Part shown: positions 27,432 through 35,544 of the stretch, piece after piece
Numbering within the stretch: position 1 is the stretch's first letter
How the letters are laid out: each line of letters opens with the position of its first letter
DNA from: Aldehydirespirator sp963662645
Lineage (GTDB): Bacteria > Actinomycetota > Acidimicrobiia > Acidimicrobiales > Aldehydirespiratoraceae
Assembly: GCA_963662645.2 (NCBI GenBank)
Contig: OY759762.1
Span: forward strand, 3,038,001-3,102,000
Reading direction: 5' to 3'
Length of the DNA: 64,000 nucleotides
Notes under the pieces: model-generated
Database searches by the model: none
What the model saw: only the letters and a program-made list of their open reading frames with translations
What the model was told of the DNA's origin: nothing
Position numbers and translations under genes: made by a program

Positions 27432-29474
27432 GTGCATGGCAACCGATTGGACGAGTTCTTGGCTGGCGTCCGAGCGCGAGTCGATGGCGGCGACGCTCTC
27501 GATTTCGTGGCGTCAGGTGAGGCGCTACTGGACGACGCCACACCAGAGATGCTTGCTGCTGCACGAGCGGAGCTTGAGAGCGCCGTACGGATCCTGGAGC
27601 GCCGAGCTGAGGACACTACGGATTTCGTCAGGCTGGGGGAGAGGTTCACGGCGGCGCTCCTGGGGAGGGTCAGCGAAGAAGCGCAACGCGATGAGCGTGA
27701 GTACTCCCACAGCCTTGCAGAGCGGATCCTCCGCCAACTCGGGGAGGGCCCGTCGGCACCCACTGACCTAGCGGACCAGCTGGGTGTAGAGATCAGCCAG
27801 ATCAGCCGAGCGGGCCGCGCCCTGCAAGATGACGGTCGTTTAGCCGTGGAACGCGATTCCACCGACGGGCGGCGGCGCGTGTATCGAGCGACGACCAACG
27901 GCGGCGGGAGTCCCTGGAGATGGCGAGTCCTTGCTGAGCGCCTGCCAGCGCTGCACGCCTCCGACGTTGCGAGCGATCTGCTGCCCCACAGGGTCGGAGA
28001 CGACTTGGGCCGGACCGCGATGGCGAAGGTTTGCGACGTGTTCGGCGCAGATCTGGCTGCGGGCAGCTACCAGCCGACCCCGTCTCACGAGATCGACATT
28101 CCCAAGCCAGCCGGGGGTCAGCGACCGGCGGCAGCGCTTCGATTCGCCGACAGGCTCGCGTACGCAGCGTTGGTCGAGCGATGCCGAGCTGAGATTGAGG
28201 CAAGTCTCGCCTCCGACCGCGTGGTGCTTTGGCCGCGTGGCAAGCAGGGCGAAAAGCAATGGGTAAAGTTCGAAGGGTTCGTTGCTAACAGCGCAAAGAC
28301 ACATGTGCTCTCAGTAGACGTGCAGTCGTTCTATGACTCCGTCGGACACGACCTCCTCAGCGACGTGCTGACGCGTGCGGACTGCGACGTCCAGGCGATC
28401 AAGACGCTCACTGAGTGGCTGGGCGAGGTCATGGGTCGGCCGCGTGGACTTCCTCAGGGGCTCAGCGCTTCGGATCCACTCGCAACGGCCGTGTTGTCCC
28501 CGCTGGACCGTGCACTAGCTCGTGAAGGGGTGCGCCATGTACGTCACGGAGACGACCTGCGGGTAGTCGGAACTTACGCCGAAGTGAGCGACGCACGAAC
28601 GCTCGTGCGCGATGAACTGCGCAATCTAGGCTTGGTGATGAACGACGACAAGACCCGCGTGCTGCGCCACGACACGTACGTCGAGCGGCGCAGCGAGATA
28701 GCTCGCAGCGTGGAGGAGTACCTGGCGGCGTCAGGCTTCGCCGAACGCAACTCGGCGATCTATCGGCTGATCGATGCCTTGGAGACCGATGATGAGCTGT
28801 CGTGGAGTTGGTACCATGACAACCTGAGCGTCTCCGAAGTGCTCGACTCGGTAGGGCCTACGTTCGAGCCCGGCGACACACAGGCTCTCGTGATCTTGTT
28901 GTCCGAAGCAGCGGCCTCTGAAGCGGCGACCGAGATGTTGCTTACCTGGTTCGGCGACCGGTCGGCTGGCCGGACGCTGCTCGTGCGCGCCGGGATGTCG
29001 CTGTTGGCGGCTGCGGGCGCAGCCGCGCCTGAGTTTGATCTGGAGGCGTCGGTCGTGGCACGCCCGGAGTACGCCGATGTGCTGTCGACTTACGTCGAGC
29101 AGGCCGCGCCAAGACACCCGACGCAGGTTGCCAGACTGTTAGAGCGTATTGAGGCGACCGGTGTGACCTACGACGCGCAATGGCTCCGGCTGTACCGAGC
29201 GCTTGACGACGTCATGTCGAGCGACTTCGACCGTCTGGCTGTGACGCATCTCGGTTCTCCTGATCACTGCTGGATTCGACGATTGCGAGCGGCGAGGTTC
29301 ATGGCTCGGCGTGATCGTCTTGACAGTCGGCATCTATCCGAACTGTGCGATCATGCACCACCTGCGTTGCGTGATGACGTATTGGAAGTAGTCGCCGCAA
29401 GTTCGCCGAACACGGTGCCGTCGATGCTCAGCGATGAAGGAAACGTCGTCGCCGCCCTGCTTGAGGCCGCTTAG
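27432..29474 (+). CDS. Stand-alone reverse transcriptase with N-terminal winged helix
   Basis: A 680-residue protein. Residues about 95-150 form a winged helix (ERILRQLGEGPSAPTDLADQ ...). The polymerase follows: IDIPKPAGGQRPA, palm motif A LSVDVQSFYDSV (Asp about 296), motif B GLPQGLSASDPLAT, and motif C RHGDDLRVVG with both catalytic aspartates but His-Gly instead of Tyr-x. About 250 alpha-helical residues end the protein. There is no maturase, endonuclease or integrase domain, no retron VTG motif and no intron. It best fits the Abi/unknown-group RTs of anti-phage systems. GTG 27432 sits 7 nt after TATAGT. Confidence 0.83.
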   Translation: MHGNRLDEFLAGVRARVDGGDALDFVASGEALLDDATPEMLAAARAELESAVRILERRAEDTTDFVRLGERFTAALLGRVSEEAQRDEREYSHSLAERILRQLGEGPSAPTDLADQLGVEISQISRAGRALQDDGRLAVERDSTDGRRRVYRATTNGGGSPWRWRVLAERLPALHASDVASDLLPHRVGDDLGRTAMAKVCDVFGADLAAGSYQPTPSHEIDIPKPAGGQRPAAALRFADRLAYAALVERCRAEIEASLASDRVVLWPRGKQGEKQWVKFEGFVANSAKTHVLSVDVQSFYDSVGHDLLSDVLTRADCDVQAIKTLTEWLGEVMGRPRGLPQGLSASDPLATAVLSPLDRALAREGVRHVRHGDDLRVVGTYAEVSDARTLVRDELRNLGLVMNDDKTRVLRHDTYVERRSEIARSVEEYLAASGFAERNSAIYRLIDALETDDELSWSWYHDNLSVSEVLDSVGPTFEPGDTQALVILLSEAAASEAATEMLLTWFGDRSAGRTLLVRAGMSLLAAAGAAAPEFDLEASVVARPEYADVLSTYVEQAAPRHPTQVARLLERIEATGVTYDAQWLRLYRALDDVMSSDFDRLAVTHLGSPDHCWIRRLRAARFMARRDRLDSRHLSELCDHAPPALRDDVLEVVAASSPNTVPSMLSDEGNVVAALLEAA

Positions 29475-29477
29475 GAA

Positions 29478-29693
29478 TCATCTCAGAATCAACGTAACCG
29501 GCCCCGGCTCCTGAGGATCAAGATGACCCGGCGTGCCAGAAGCGCGGTGTTGCTGGCGGGCGAGGCGCTGTCGGGCCTTCAGAGCACGTTGATCGTCTTC
29601 GGATGCGAGGCCAGAAGTCTTGCCAGAAAGCAAGTGGGCAAGCGACCGCCCATGGAGTTTCTGGTGCGCGGGGGCCACCAGAGTCGGATGATC
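29478..29693 (-). pseudogene. C-terminal remnant of a second cytosine-5 methyltransferase
   Basis: The reverse-strand frame reads HQKLHGRSLAHLLSGKTSGL, then EDDQRALKARQRLARQQ. It is clearly homologous to the C-terminus of the intact methyltransferase at 25719 (FTALHGKSLALLLLGEQAGL ... SDQRVLKAVQRLDRQQ). An in-frame TGA lies six codons before the homology starts and the rest of the gene is absent. It follows the reverse transcriptase by 4 nt, convergent. Confidence 0.72.
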
Positions 29694-29700
29694 TCACACC

Positions 29701-29760
29701 TGCCTGCCGTGCTTGGGAGGGAGGTCGGTCAATCGGACATGCTGGCTGGTGCGGCAGGCA
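29701..29760. repeat. 9-bp inverted repeat in the gap after the methyltransferase remnant
   Basis: TGCCTGCCG (29701-29709) and CGGCAGGCA (29752-29760) are perfectly complementary, 42 nt apart. The rest of 29694-29876 holds no recognisable gene. It could mark a decayed element end or a hairpin RNA. Confidence 0.35.
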
Positions 29761-29876
29761 AGGTCCACAGCTTACTCGCACCGCCCTCAGAGATATACTC
29801 ACTGATCCATTGTTGTCATCTGAGCGTCGCAAGGCGTGAGGCATGGAGACACTCCTTTGAGGTGGCTGTCTGAGAA

Positions 29877-30314
29877 CTACTTGCGGGTCGAGGGGGGTAT
29901 GGATAGGTCGAGGGTGTGGTAGTCGGATGCGTCGTCGACGTGCCAGACCTGCTCGGTGTGCAGGCCGGTGGGCGTGTCCAGGGTGCCGGCGCAGATGGCG
30001 ATGCGGTCCATCTGGTCCGGCGGGCCCTCGACCACCTTCCAGAACAGCGACCCGCCGCAGTTGCGGCAGAACCCGTAAGCCACGTTCGGATCGTCGGCGG
30101 GGTGGTGCCAGGCCAGGGTGGCATCCAAGATGAGTCTGAGGTCGGAGCGCTTGCATGCCGACCCGGCCATGAAGTGGCCCGTCCAGCGGCGGCAGCGCCA
30201 GCAGTGGCAGTTCCACACCTGACGGATCGGCCCGTGCACCTCGTAGCTCACGCTGCCGCACAGGCAGTGGCCGGCGGGCGGTGACTTCAGCGTTGGCTGG
30301 GGGGTATCGGTCAC
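29877..30314 (-). CDS. GFA-family zinc protein (formaldehyde-activating-enzyme-like)
   Basis: A 145-residue GFA/CENP-V-fold protein. Zinc ligands are visible as GHCLCGSVSYE, NCHCWRCRRWTG and FCRNCGG. Family members were named for glutathione-dependent formaldehyde activation, but most have no proven substrate. A formaldehyde link would suit the demethylation enzymes in this region, as inference only. GTG 30314 is preceded by GGGAGGAC. It is divergent from the GMC oxidoreductase. Confidence 0.85.
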   Translation of the reverse strand: MTDTPQPTLKSPPAGHCLCGSVSYEVHGPIRQVWNCHCWRCRRWTGHFMAGSACKRSDLRLILDATLAWHHPADDPNVAYGFCRNCGGSLFWKVVEGPPDQMDRIAICAGTLDTPTGLHTEQVWHVDDASDYHTLDLSIPPSTRK

Positions 30315-30411
30315 TTGGGTCCTCCCGTAGTTGGGGAGTTGCAGCGGTAGGGTCGCGATTGTTGCATGGCACGGGGCAGCCGGCGTCCCGGTGCGAGTCC
30401 GCGAGGTGACG

Positions 30412-32253
30412 ATGGCAGACCGGGACCGTCGCTACGACTACGTGATCGTGGGCGGAGGCTCAGCTGGCTGCGCGCTGGCCAACCGGCTCAGCGCCGACCC
30501 GTCCGCATCGGTACTCGTGCTGGAGGCGGGCCGGCGGGACTGGCGCTTCGACGTGTACATACACATGCCCGCGGCGCTGTCGTTCCCCATCGGCAACCGC
30601 TTCTACGACTGGCAGTACACCTCTGAGCCCGAGCCCCACATGGGCGGACGCCGGATCTACCACGCCCGGGGGAGGGTGCTGGGCGGGTCGTCCAGCATCA
30701 ACGGCATGATCTTCCAGCGGGGCAACCCCCTCGACTACGAGCGCTGGGCCGCCGACCCCGGCATGCAGAACTGGGACTACGCCCACTGCCTGCCCTACTT
30801 CAAGCGCATGGAGCGCTGCCTAGCAGGCGACGACCACAGCAGACCCGACGGCTCTGACGACCTCGGCGACACCTCGCCGCGGGAGACGATGTCCACGTCG
30901 ATCTCGATTGAAGGGTCCGGCGGTTCTGGCGGTGGAGAGGGGTCCGGCGGTTCTGGCGGTTCTGGCGGTGTCGAGGGGGCCGGCGGTACTGGCGGTGTCG
31001 AGGGGTCCGGCGGCGAGGGTTGCTACCGCGGCCTTCGGGGTCCGCTGGTGCTGGAGCGGGGACCGGCCGCCAACCCGCTGTTCGAGGCCTTCCTGGAAGC
31101 TGCCGAGCAGGCCGGCCACGCCCGGACCGCCGACGTGAACGGCTACCGCCAGGAGGGGTTCGCCGCCTTCGACCGCAACGTCCACCGGGGCCGCCGCCTC
31201 AGCGCGTCCCGGGCCTACCTGCACCCCGTGCTCGACCGGCCCAACCTCCGCCTGATCACCCGTGCGTTCACCACCAGGATCGTCTTCGAAAAGAACCGGG
31301 CGGTCGGCGTCACCTACACCAAGGGCGGCCGCAGCCGCACCGTGAAAGCCGGTGAGGTGGTCTGCTGCGGCGGGGCCATCAACTCGCCCCAGCTCCTGCA
31401 GCTCTCCGGCGTTGGCCCCGCGGGCCTGCTGCGCCGCCACGGCATAGACGTGGTGGCCGACGTGCCGGCGGTGGGCGCCAACATGCAGGACCACCTCGAG
31501 GTGTACGTCGAGTACGCCTGCAAGCAGCCGGTGTCGATGCAGCCGCAGTTGGCCAAGTGGCGCCGCCCCCTGATCGGGCTGCAGTGGCTCGCCCGCCGCG
31601 GCCCGGGGGCGACCAACCACTTCGAGGCGGGCGGCTTCGTCCGCAGCAACGACCGTGTGGCCTATCCCAACCTCATGTTCCACTTCCTGCCCATCGCCAT
31701 CCGCTACGACGGCTCGACGCCTGCCGGCGGACACGGTTACCAGGTGCACGTCGGGCCGATGTACAGCAACTCGCGGGGGACCGTGGCCATCGTCTCGACC
31801 GACCCCCGGACCAAGCCGGCGCTGCGCTTCAACTACCTGTCCACCGACGAGGACCGCCGAGAGTGGGTAGAGGCCGTCCGCCACGCGCGCCACATCCTCA
31901 ACCAGCCGGCCATGGATCCGTTCAACGGCGGGGAAGTGTCGCCGGGCACCGCAGTCAGCACAGACGAAGAGGTCCTCGACTGGGTGCGGCGCGACGCCGA
32001 GACCGCCCTGCACCCGTCCTGCACCGCCCGCATGGGCCTGGGCGATGACGCGGCGCTGCATCCGGACTCGCTCGAGGTCCACGGCACGAGGGGCCTGCGG
32101 GTGGTGGACGCCTCGTCGATGCCCTATGTGACCAACGGCAACATCTACGCCCCCGTGATGATGCTGGCCGAGAAGGCCGCCGACCTGATCCGGGGCGACA
32201 CCCCGCTGCCACCCGAGCCGGTGGACTTCTACCGGTCCGGCGCCGCGGTGTGA
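30412..32253 (+). CDS. GMC-family FAD oxidoreductase (choline/alcohol dehydrogenase-like)
   Basis: A 613-residue flavoenzyme. The N-terminal FAD motif is YVIVGGGSAGCALANRL, with GMC signatures RGRVLGGSSSINGMIFQRGN and GAINSPQLLQLSGVGP. The C-terminus has HPSCTARMG and VVDASSMPYVTNGNIYAPVM. Choline dehydrogenases are close relatives, so a role feeding betaine to the demethylating enzymes is plausible. Residues about 167-203 are a low-complexity Gly/Ser/Glu insertion not expected in the family. ATG 30412 has GAGGTGA upstream; the longer frame from 30331 lacks one. The last codons merge into a tandem repeat. Confidence 0.88.
   Translation: MADRDRRYDYVIVGGGSAGCALANRLSADPSASVLVLEAGRRDWRFDVYIHMPAALSFPIGNRFYDWQYTSEPEPHMGGRRIYHARGRVLGGSSSINGMIFQRGNPLDYERWAADPGMQNWDYAHCLPYFKRMERCLAGDDHSRPDGSDDLGDTSPRETMSTSISIEGSGGSGGGEGSGGSGGSGGVEGAGGTGGVEGSGGEGCYRGLRGPLVLERGPAANPLFEAFLEAAEQAGHARTADVNGYRQEGFAAFDRNVHRGRRLSASRAYLHPVLDRPNLRLITRAFTTRIVFEKNRAVGVTYTKGGRSRTVKAGEVVCCGGAINSPQLLQLSGVGPAGLLRRHGIDVVADVPAVGANMQDHLEVYVEYACKQPVSMQPQLAKWRRPLIGLQWLARRGPGATNHFEAGGFVRSNDRVAYPNLMFHFLPIAIRYDGSTPAGGHGYQVHVGPMYSNSRGTVAIVSTDPRTKPALRFNYLSTDEDRREWVEAVRHARHILNQPAMDPFNGGEVSPGTAVSTDEEVLDWVRRDAETALHPSCTARMGLGDDAALHPDSLEVHGTRGLRVVDASSMPYVTNGNIYAPVMMLAEKAADLIRGDTPLPPEPVDFYRSGAAV
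30910..31018 (+). repeat. In-frame GGT-TCT-GGC-type repeat inside the GMC gene
   Basis: Degenerate 9-12 bp units (TCCGGCGGTTCTGGCGGT and variants, with GTCGAGGGG spacers) encode a Gly/Ser/Glu-rich loop. The frame is preserved on both sides. Confidence 0.8.
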
Positions 32254-32459
32254 CGTGATCTCTGCGGGGCGACTCCAGCGCTGTGACGTGATCTCTGCGG
32301 GGCGACTCCAGCGCTGTGACGTGATCTCTGCGGTCCGGCACCGCGGTGTGACGTGATCTCTGCGGGGCGACTCCAGCGGTGTGACGTGATCTCTGCGGTC
32401 CGGTGCCGCGGTGTGACGTGATCTCTGCGGGGCGACTCCAGCGGTGTGACGCAAATCAC
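32240..32459 (+). repeat. 32-33 bp tandem array overlapping the GMC stop codon
   Basis: GTGACGTGATCTCTGCGG recurs at 32250, 32283, 32316, 32348, 32381 and 32413, with a degenerate last copy at 32446. Two alternating spacers, GGCGACTCCAGCG and TCCGGYRCCGCG, separate them. The first unit contains the TGA stop of the GMC gene, whose own final codons match the second spacer type. From 32460 to 32558 nothing else is evident. Confidence 0.85.
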
Positions 32460-32558
32460 ATCCCTTCTGACCGCCTATTCGTTGCAATCGGGCGTCTCTG
32501 ACGACAAGATTCAGCAGACCACTGACGATGTGGCGTACAGAGAACAGGAGGAGTAAGG

Positions 32559-32708
32559 ATGAGTTCGTTTCCCCGCTACGACACGAAGGCCAACCCCTCC
32601 AGGGTGTGGCGCGACGCGCTAGGGCCAGGCTATGCCGTGGGTGTGGCCGAGAGCCTGCTGGCAGTGGCCGGAGATGCGGCCGGCCGCCCCTATCGAGCCG
32701 GTCGTTGA
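32559..32708 (+). CDS. Small hypothetical protein, 49 residues
   Basis: ATG 32559 is preceded by AGGAGG, the clearest ribosome site in this part of the window. The product (MSSFPRYDTKANPSRVWRD ... PYRAGR) is basic at both ends with a central hydrophobic stretch VGVAESLLAVAGDAAG too short to span a membrane reliably. It is not recognised. From the stop to 32946 there is GC-rich sequence without a convincing gene. Confidence 0.5.
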   Translation: MSSFPRYDTKANPSRVWRDALGPGYAVGVAESLLAVAGDAAGRPYRAGR

Positions 32709-32946
32709 CCGGACAGCTGGCCTAACCGGGCTGGCAAGAAACCTTCGCCTGAGGGGTCGAGCCCCTCACCCCCAACTCGAGGCCCCCGCCTAGATCGGTC
32801 TTCCCCCAGCCGATACGGCGAGGGCCTCGACGCGTTCGGCCCCGTGATTCCCTCTCCCGTTCGCTGCGCTCACGGGCCGCTCGGGCCACGGCCTCGCTCA
32901 GCGCATTGCGAGATGCCCGCCGAGCCGCGGCCATCGCCTCGGCCTC

Positions 32947-32952
32947 TAGGCT
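32947..32952 (+). promoter_or_regulatory. -10 box TAGGCT of leaderless sulfhydrylase transcript
   Basis: TANNNT hexamer ending 7 nt before GTG 32960. It decides that start over the longer frame from 32906. Confidence 0.55.
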
Positions 32953-32959
32953 CGCCCGT

Positions 32960-34252
32960 GTGGTAGAGCCCGACTTCCTTCGCTTCGACACCCTCAGCCT
33001 CCACGCCGGCCAACACAGCGACCCCGCCACCGGGGCCAGGGCCGTGCCCATCTACTTCACCACCTCGTACTCCTTCGAGGACACCGACCATGCCGCCGGG
33101 CTGTTCAACCTCGAGATCCCGGGACACATCTACTCCCGCATCTCCAACCCCACCGTGGCCGTGCTCGAGGAGCGGGTCGCGGCGCTGGAGGGCGGGGTGG
33201 GCGCGGTGGCCACCGCCAGCGGGCAGGCCGCCTTCTTCCTGGCCGTGGCCACCCTCATGGACACGGGCGGACACATCGTGGCCAGCCGCAACATCTACGG
33301 CGGAACCCACAACATGCTCAACCTGACCCTGCCGCGCTTCGGCATCACCACCACGTTCGTGGACCCCCGCCAACCCGACGAGTTCGCAGCCGCCATCGGC
33401 GCCGACACCCGCCTCGTCTTCGCCGAGACGCTCGGCAATCCCGGCATCGAGGTCCTCGACATCGCCGCGGTGGCCGACGTAGCCCACCGGCACCGCCTGC
33501 CGCTGATGGTGGACGCCACCTTCTCGACCCCGTACCTGATCCGTCCCTTCGAGCACGGCGCCGACATCGTGATGCACTCGGCCACCAAGTTCCTGGGCGG
33601 CCACGGAGTGGCCCTCGGGGGCATGCTCGTCGACGGCGGCCACTTCGACTGGGACGCCTCGGGCCTGTTCGGAACCATCACCGAGCCCTACGCCGGCTAC
33701 CACGGCATCAGCTTCAGCGACGAGTTCGGTCCCGGTGCCTTCATCAGCCGGGCCCGAGCCGAGGGGCTGCGCGACTTCGGTGCCTGCATGAGCCCGGCCA
33801 ACGCCTTCCAGATCCTCCAGGGCGTCGAGACGCTGCCGCTGAGGATGCAACGCCATGTGGCCAACACCGAACTAGTGGTCGAGGCGCTAGCCGCCAACGA
33901 CGCGGTGACGTGGGTCAAGTACCCGTCCATGCCGGACCACCCCGACCACGACCTGGCCAGCCGGCTCTACCCGAGAGGAACCGGGGCCATCCTGAGCTTC
34001 GGCATCGCCGGAGGGCGCGACGCCGGGGCCAAGTTCATAGCCGCGGTCCGCCTAGCCTCGCATCTGGCCAATGTGGGCGACGCCAAGACGCTGGTGATCC
34101 ACCCGGCCAGCACCACCCACCAGCAAATGTCGGCCGCTGATCTGGCCGCAGCCGGCGTGGGGGAGGACCTAGTGCGGATCTCGGTCGGGCTGGAGGACCC
34201 CCGCGACATCGTCGAGGACCTGGAGCGGGCCCTCAAGGCCTCGCAGCGCTGA
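32960..34252 (+). CDS. metY: O-acetylhomoserine aminocarboxypropyltransferase / sulfhydrylase
   Basis: A 430-residue PLP enzyme of the Cys/Met-metabolism family, making homocysteine from O-acetylhomoserine and sulfide. Family hallmarks are RFDTLSLHAGQ at the N-terminus, YSRISNPTVAVLEERVAALE, and the PLP-lysine segment HSATKFLGGHG. The C-terminus has HPASTTHQQM and VRISVGLEDPRDIVEDL. GTG 32960 begins just before the conserved RFDTLSLHAGQ. Relatives differ in acyl donor, so cystathionine synthase-like activity cannot be excluded. Confidence 0.87.
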   Translation: MVEPDFLRFDTLSLHAGQHSDPATGARAVPIYFTTSYSFEDTDHAAGLFNLEIPGHIYSRISNPTVAVLEERVAALEGGVGAVATASGQAAFFLAVATLMDTGGHIVASRNIYGGTHNMLNLTLPRFGITTTFVDPRQPDEFAAAIGADTRLVFAETLGNPGIEVLDIAAVADVAHRHRLPLMVDATFSTPYLIRPFEHGADIVMHSATKFLGGHGVALGGMLVDGGHFDWDASGLFGTITEPYAGYHGISFSDEFGPGAFISRARAEGLRDFGACMSPANAFQILQGVETLPLRMQRHVANTELVVEALAANDAVTWVKYPSMPDHPDHDLASRLYPRGTGAILSFGIAGGRDAGAKFIAAVRLASHLANVGDAKTLVIHPASTTHQQMSAADLAAAGVGEDLVRISVGLEDPRDIVEDLERALKASQR

Positions 34253-34271
34253 TGGTGCGCTTCACTCAATT

Positions 34272-34484
34272 CTTGGTGCGAGTTCTGTGGATATAGCGCG
34301 CACAATGCTCCCGAGATTCGGTTCGGCGGCCCGACTTCAGATCTTGGTGCGGGTTCTGTGGATATAGCGCGCACAATGCTCCCGAGATTCGGTTCGGCGG
34401 CCCGACTTCAGATCTTGGTGCGGGTTCTGTGGATATAGCGCGCACAATGCTCCCGAGATTCGGTTCGGCGGCCCGACTGCCTAG
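34272..34484 (+). repeat. 71-bp intergenic tandem repeat, three copies
   Basis: The unit starting CTTGGTGCG begins at 34272, 34343 and 34414, exactly 71 bp apart, nearly identical apart from the first bases. Each unit contains GTGCG...CGCAC arms and the segment CCCGAGATTCGG. It follows the sulfhydrylase stop by 19 nt. The array at 57742 shares CCCGAGATTC and the period. Confidence 0.85.
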
Positions 34485-34495
34485 GACCTAGTGCT

Positions 34496-35299
34496 GTGGA
34501 GACGCTGATCGACGGGCGGGTGGTGCGCTGTGCCACCGGGGGCCGCAGCATCGACGGCGACGAGCCCGCAGTGGTGCTGGTGCACGGAGCGGGCGGCGAT
34601 CGCACGGTGTGGCAGCTCCAAACCCGCTGGATCGCCCACCACGGGTACCGGGCCGCGGCAGTGGACCTGCCCGGACACGGCGGCAGCGAAGGCCCGGCAC
34701 TGGCCAGCATCGAGCAAATGGGGGAGTGGCTGGCGAGCACCACCGAGGCTCTGGGCATGGCACCCGCCCACCTGGTGGGGCATTCCATGGGCACGTTCGT
34801 GGTGCTGGAGGCCGCCGCTCAGCGGCCCGAGGTGGCCCGGTCGCTGGTGCTGCTGGGCACCGCTGGGGCCATGCCGGTGCATCCCGCGCTGCAATCGGCG
34901 GCCGACGCCGACGACCCCGTGGCCGGACGGCTCATCACCTCTTGGGGCATAGGCAGCCGAGCCCACACCGGCGGGCACGCCTCGCCCGGCATGTGGCTGA
35001 TCGGGGGCAACACCTCGCTGCTGGACCGGGCCCCTCCCGGAGTGCTCGCCGGCGACCTGGCCGCGTGCAACGCCTACGACGGGGCCGAAGCAGCCGCGGG
35101 CCGAGTGCAATGCCCCGTGACGCTGGTGCTGGGCCGGGAGGACAAGATGACGCCCAACCGGGCGGCCGCCGGGATGATCGAGTCCTTCGGCGGCAGCCGG
35201 GCCACCACCGTGTACCTCGACCGGGTGGGTCACTTCCTACAGATCGAGAGCCCCATCCCGGTGCGCAAGGCCATCGCCGCGGCCCTGGCTGGAGCTTGA
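34496..35299 (+). CDS. Alpha/beta hydrolase
   Basis: A 267-residue soluble hydrolase. The oxyanion motif VLVHGAGGDR, nucleophile elbow GHSMG (Ser about 98), acidic residue in LVLGREDKMTP and the histidine in RVGHFLQIE complete a catalytic triad. The substrate is unknown; haloalkane, ester and peptide hydrolases share this layout. GTG 34496 is the only reasonable start, directly after the 71-bp array. Its last 35 bases, including the stop, recur 69 bp downstream. Confidence 0.83.
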   Translation: METLIDGRVVRCATGGRSIDGDEPAVVLVHGAGGDRTVWQLQTRWIAHHGYRAAAVDLPGHGGSEGPALASIEQMGEWLASTTEALGMAPAHLVGHSMGTFVVLEAAAQRPEVARSLVLLGTAGAMPVHPALQSAADADDPVAGRLITSWGIGSRAHTGGHASPGMWLIGGNTSLLDRAPPGVLAGDLAACNAYDGAEAAAGRVQCPVTLVLGREDKMTPNRAAAGMIESFGGSRATTVYLDRVGHFLQIESPIPVRKAIAAALAGA

Positions 35300-35372
35300 C
35301 GGAGCCTTGCCGGCCTGTCGGCTGGCACCAACCTGTGGGCCATCGCCGCGGCCCTGGCTCGAGCTTGACGGA
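35269..35372 (+). repeat. Direct repeat of the hydrolase 3' end
   Basis: A 35-bp block starting GGCCATCGCCGCGGCCCTGG at 35269, carrying the TGA stop, recurs at 35338 with one mismatch. The remainder to 35532 is repetitive CGACCCCGA-type sequence without a gene. Confidence 0.8.
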
Positions 35373-35532
35373 GTCGGCCCCCGAGCCTGACGCAACCCGA
35401 CCCCGAGTCTCACGCGGCTCGACCCCGAAGCCGGCGGGAGCCCGACCCGGCGGCGGCTGGCGCGGCCCACGCACCCCTCCTCCGTGACGAAAGTCACGAG
35501 CGAATTGCGGCCTTGCCATCGAGGCGCGTCAC

Positions 35533-35538
35533 TACGAT
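35533..35538 (+). promoter_or_regulatory. -10 box TACGAT of leaderless MFS transcript
   Basis: TANNNT hexamer ending 6 nt before GTG 35545, with no Shine-Dalgarno sequence between. Confidence 0.5.
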
Positions 35539-35544
35539 CCGGCC

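Noticed and set aside
27108..27437. 109-codon minus-strand ORF in the gap before the reverse transcriptase
   Set aside because: No ribosome site, no recognisable domain, and it overlaps both divergent promoters.
27432..29474. Retron or group II intron reverse transcriptase
   Set aside because: No VTG motif, no maturase or endonuclease domain, and no intron or msr/msd-like inverted repeats beside it.
13280..29760. Prophage or integrative element
   Set aside because: No integrase, structural phage gene, tRNA target or clear attachment repeats flank the island.
32240..32459. CRISPR array
   Set aside because: Units abut with two alternating spacers rather than unique ones, and no cas genes are in the window.
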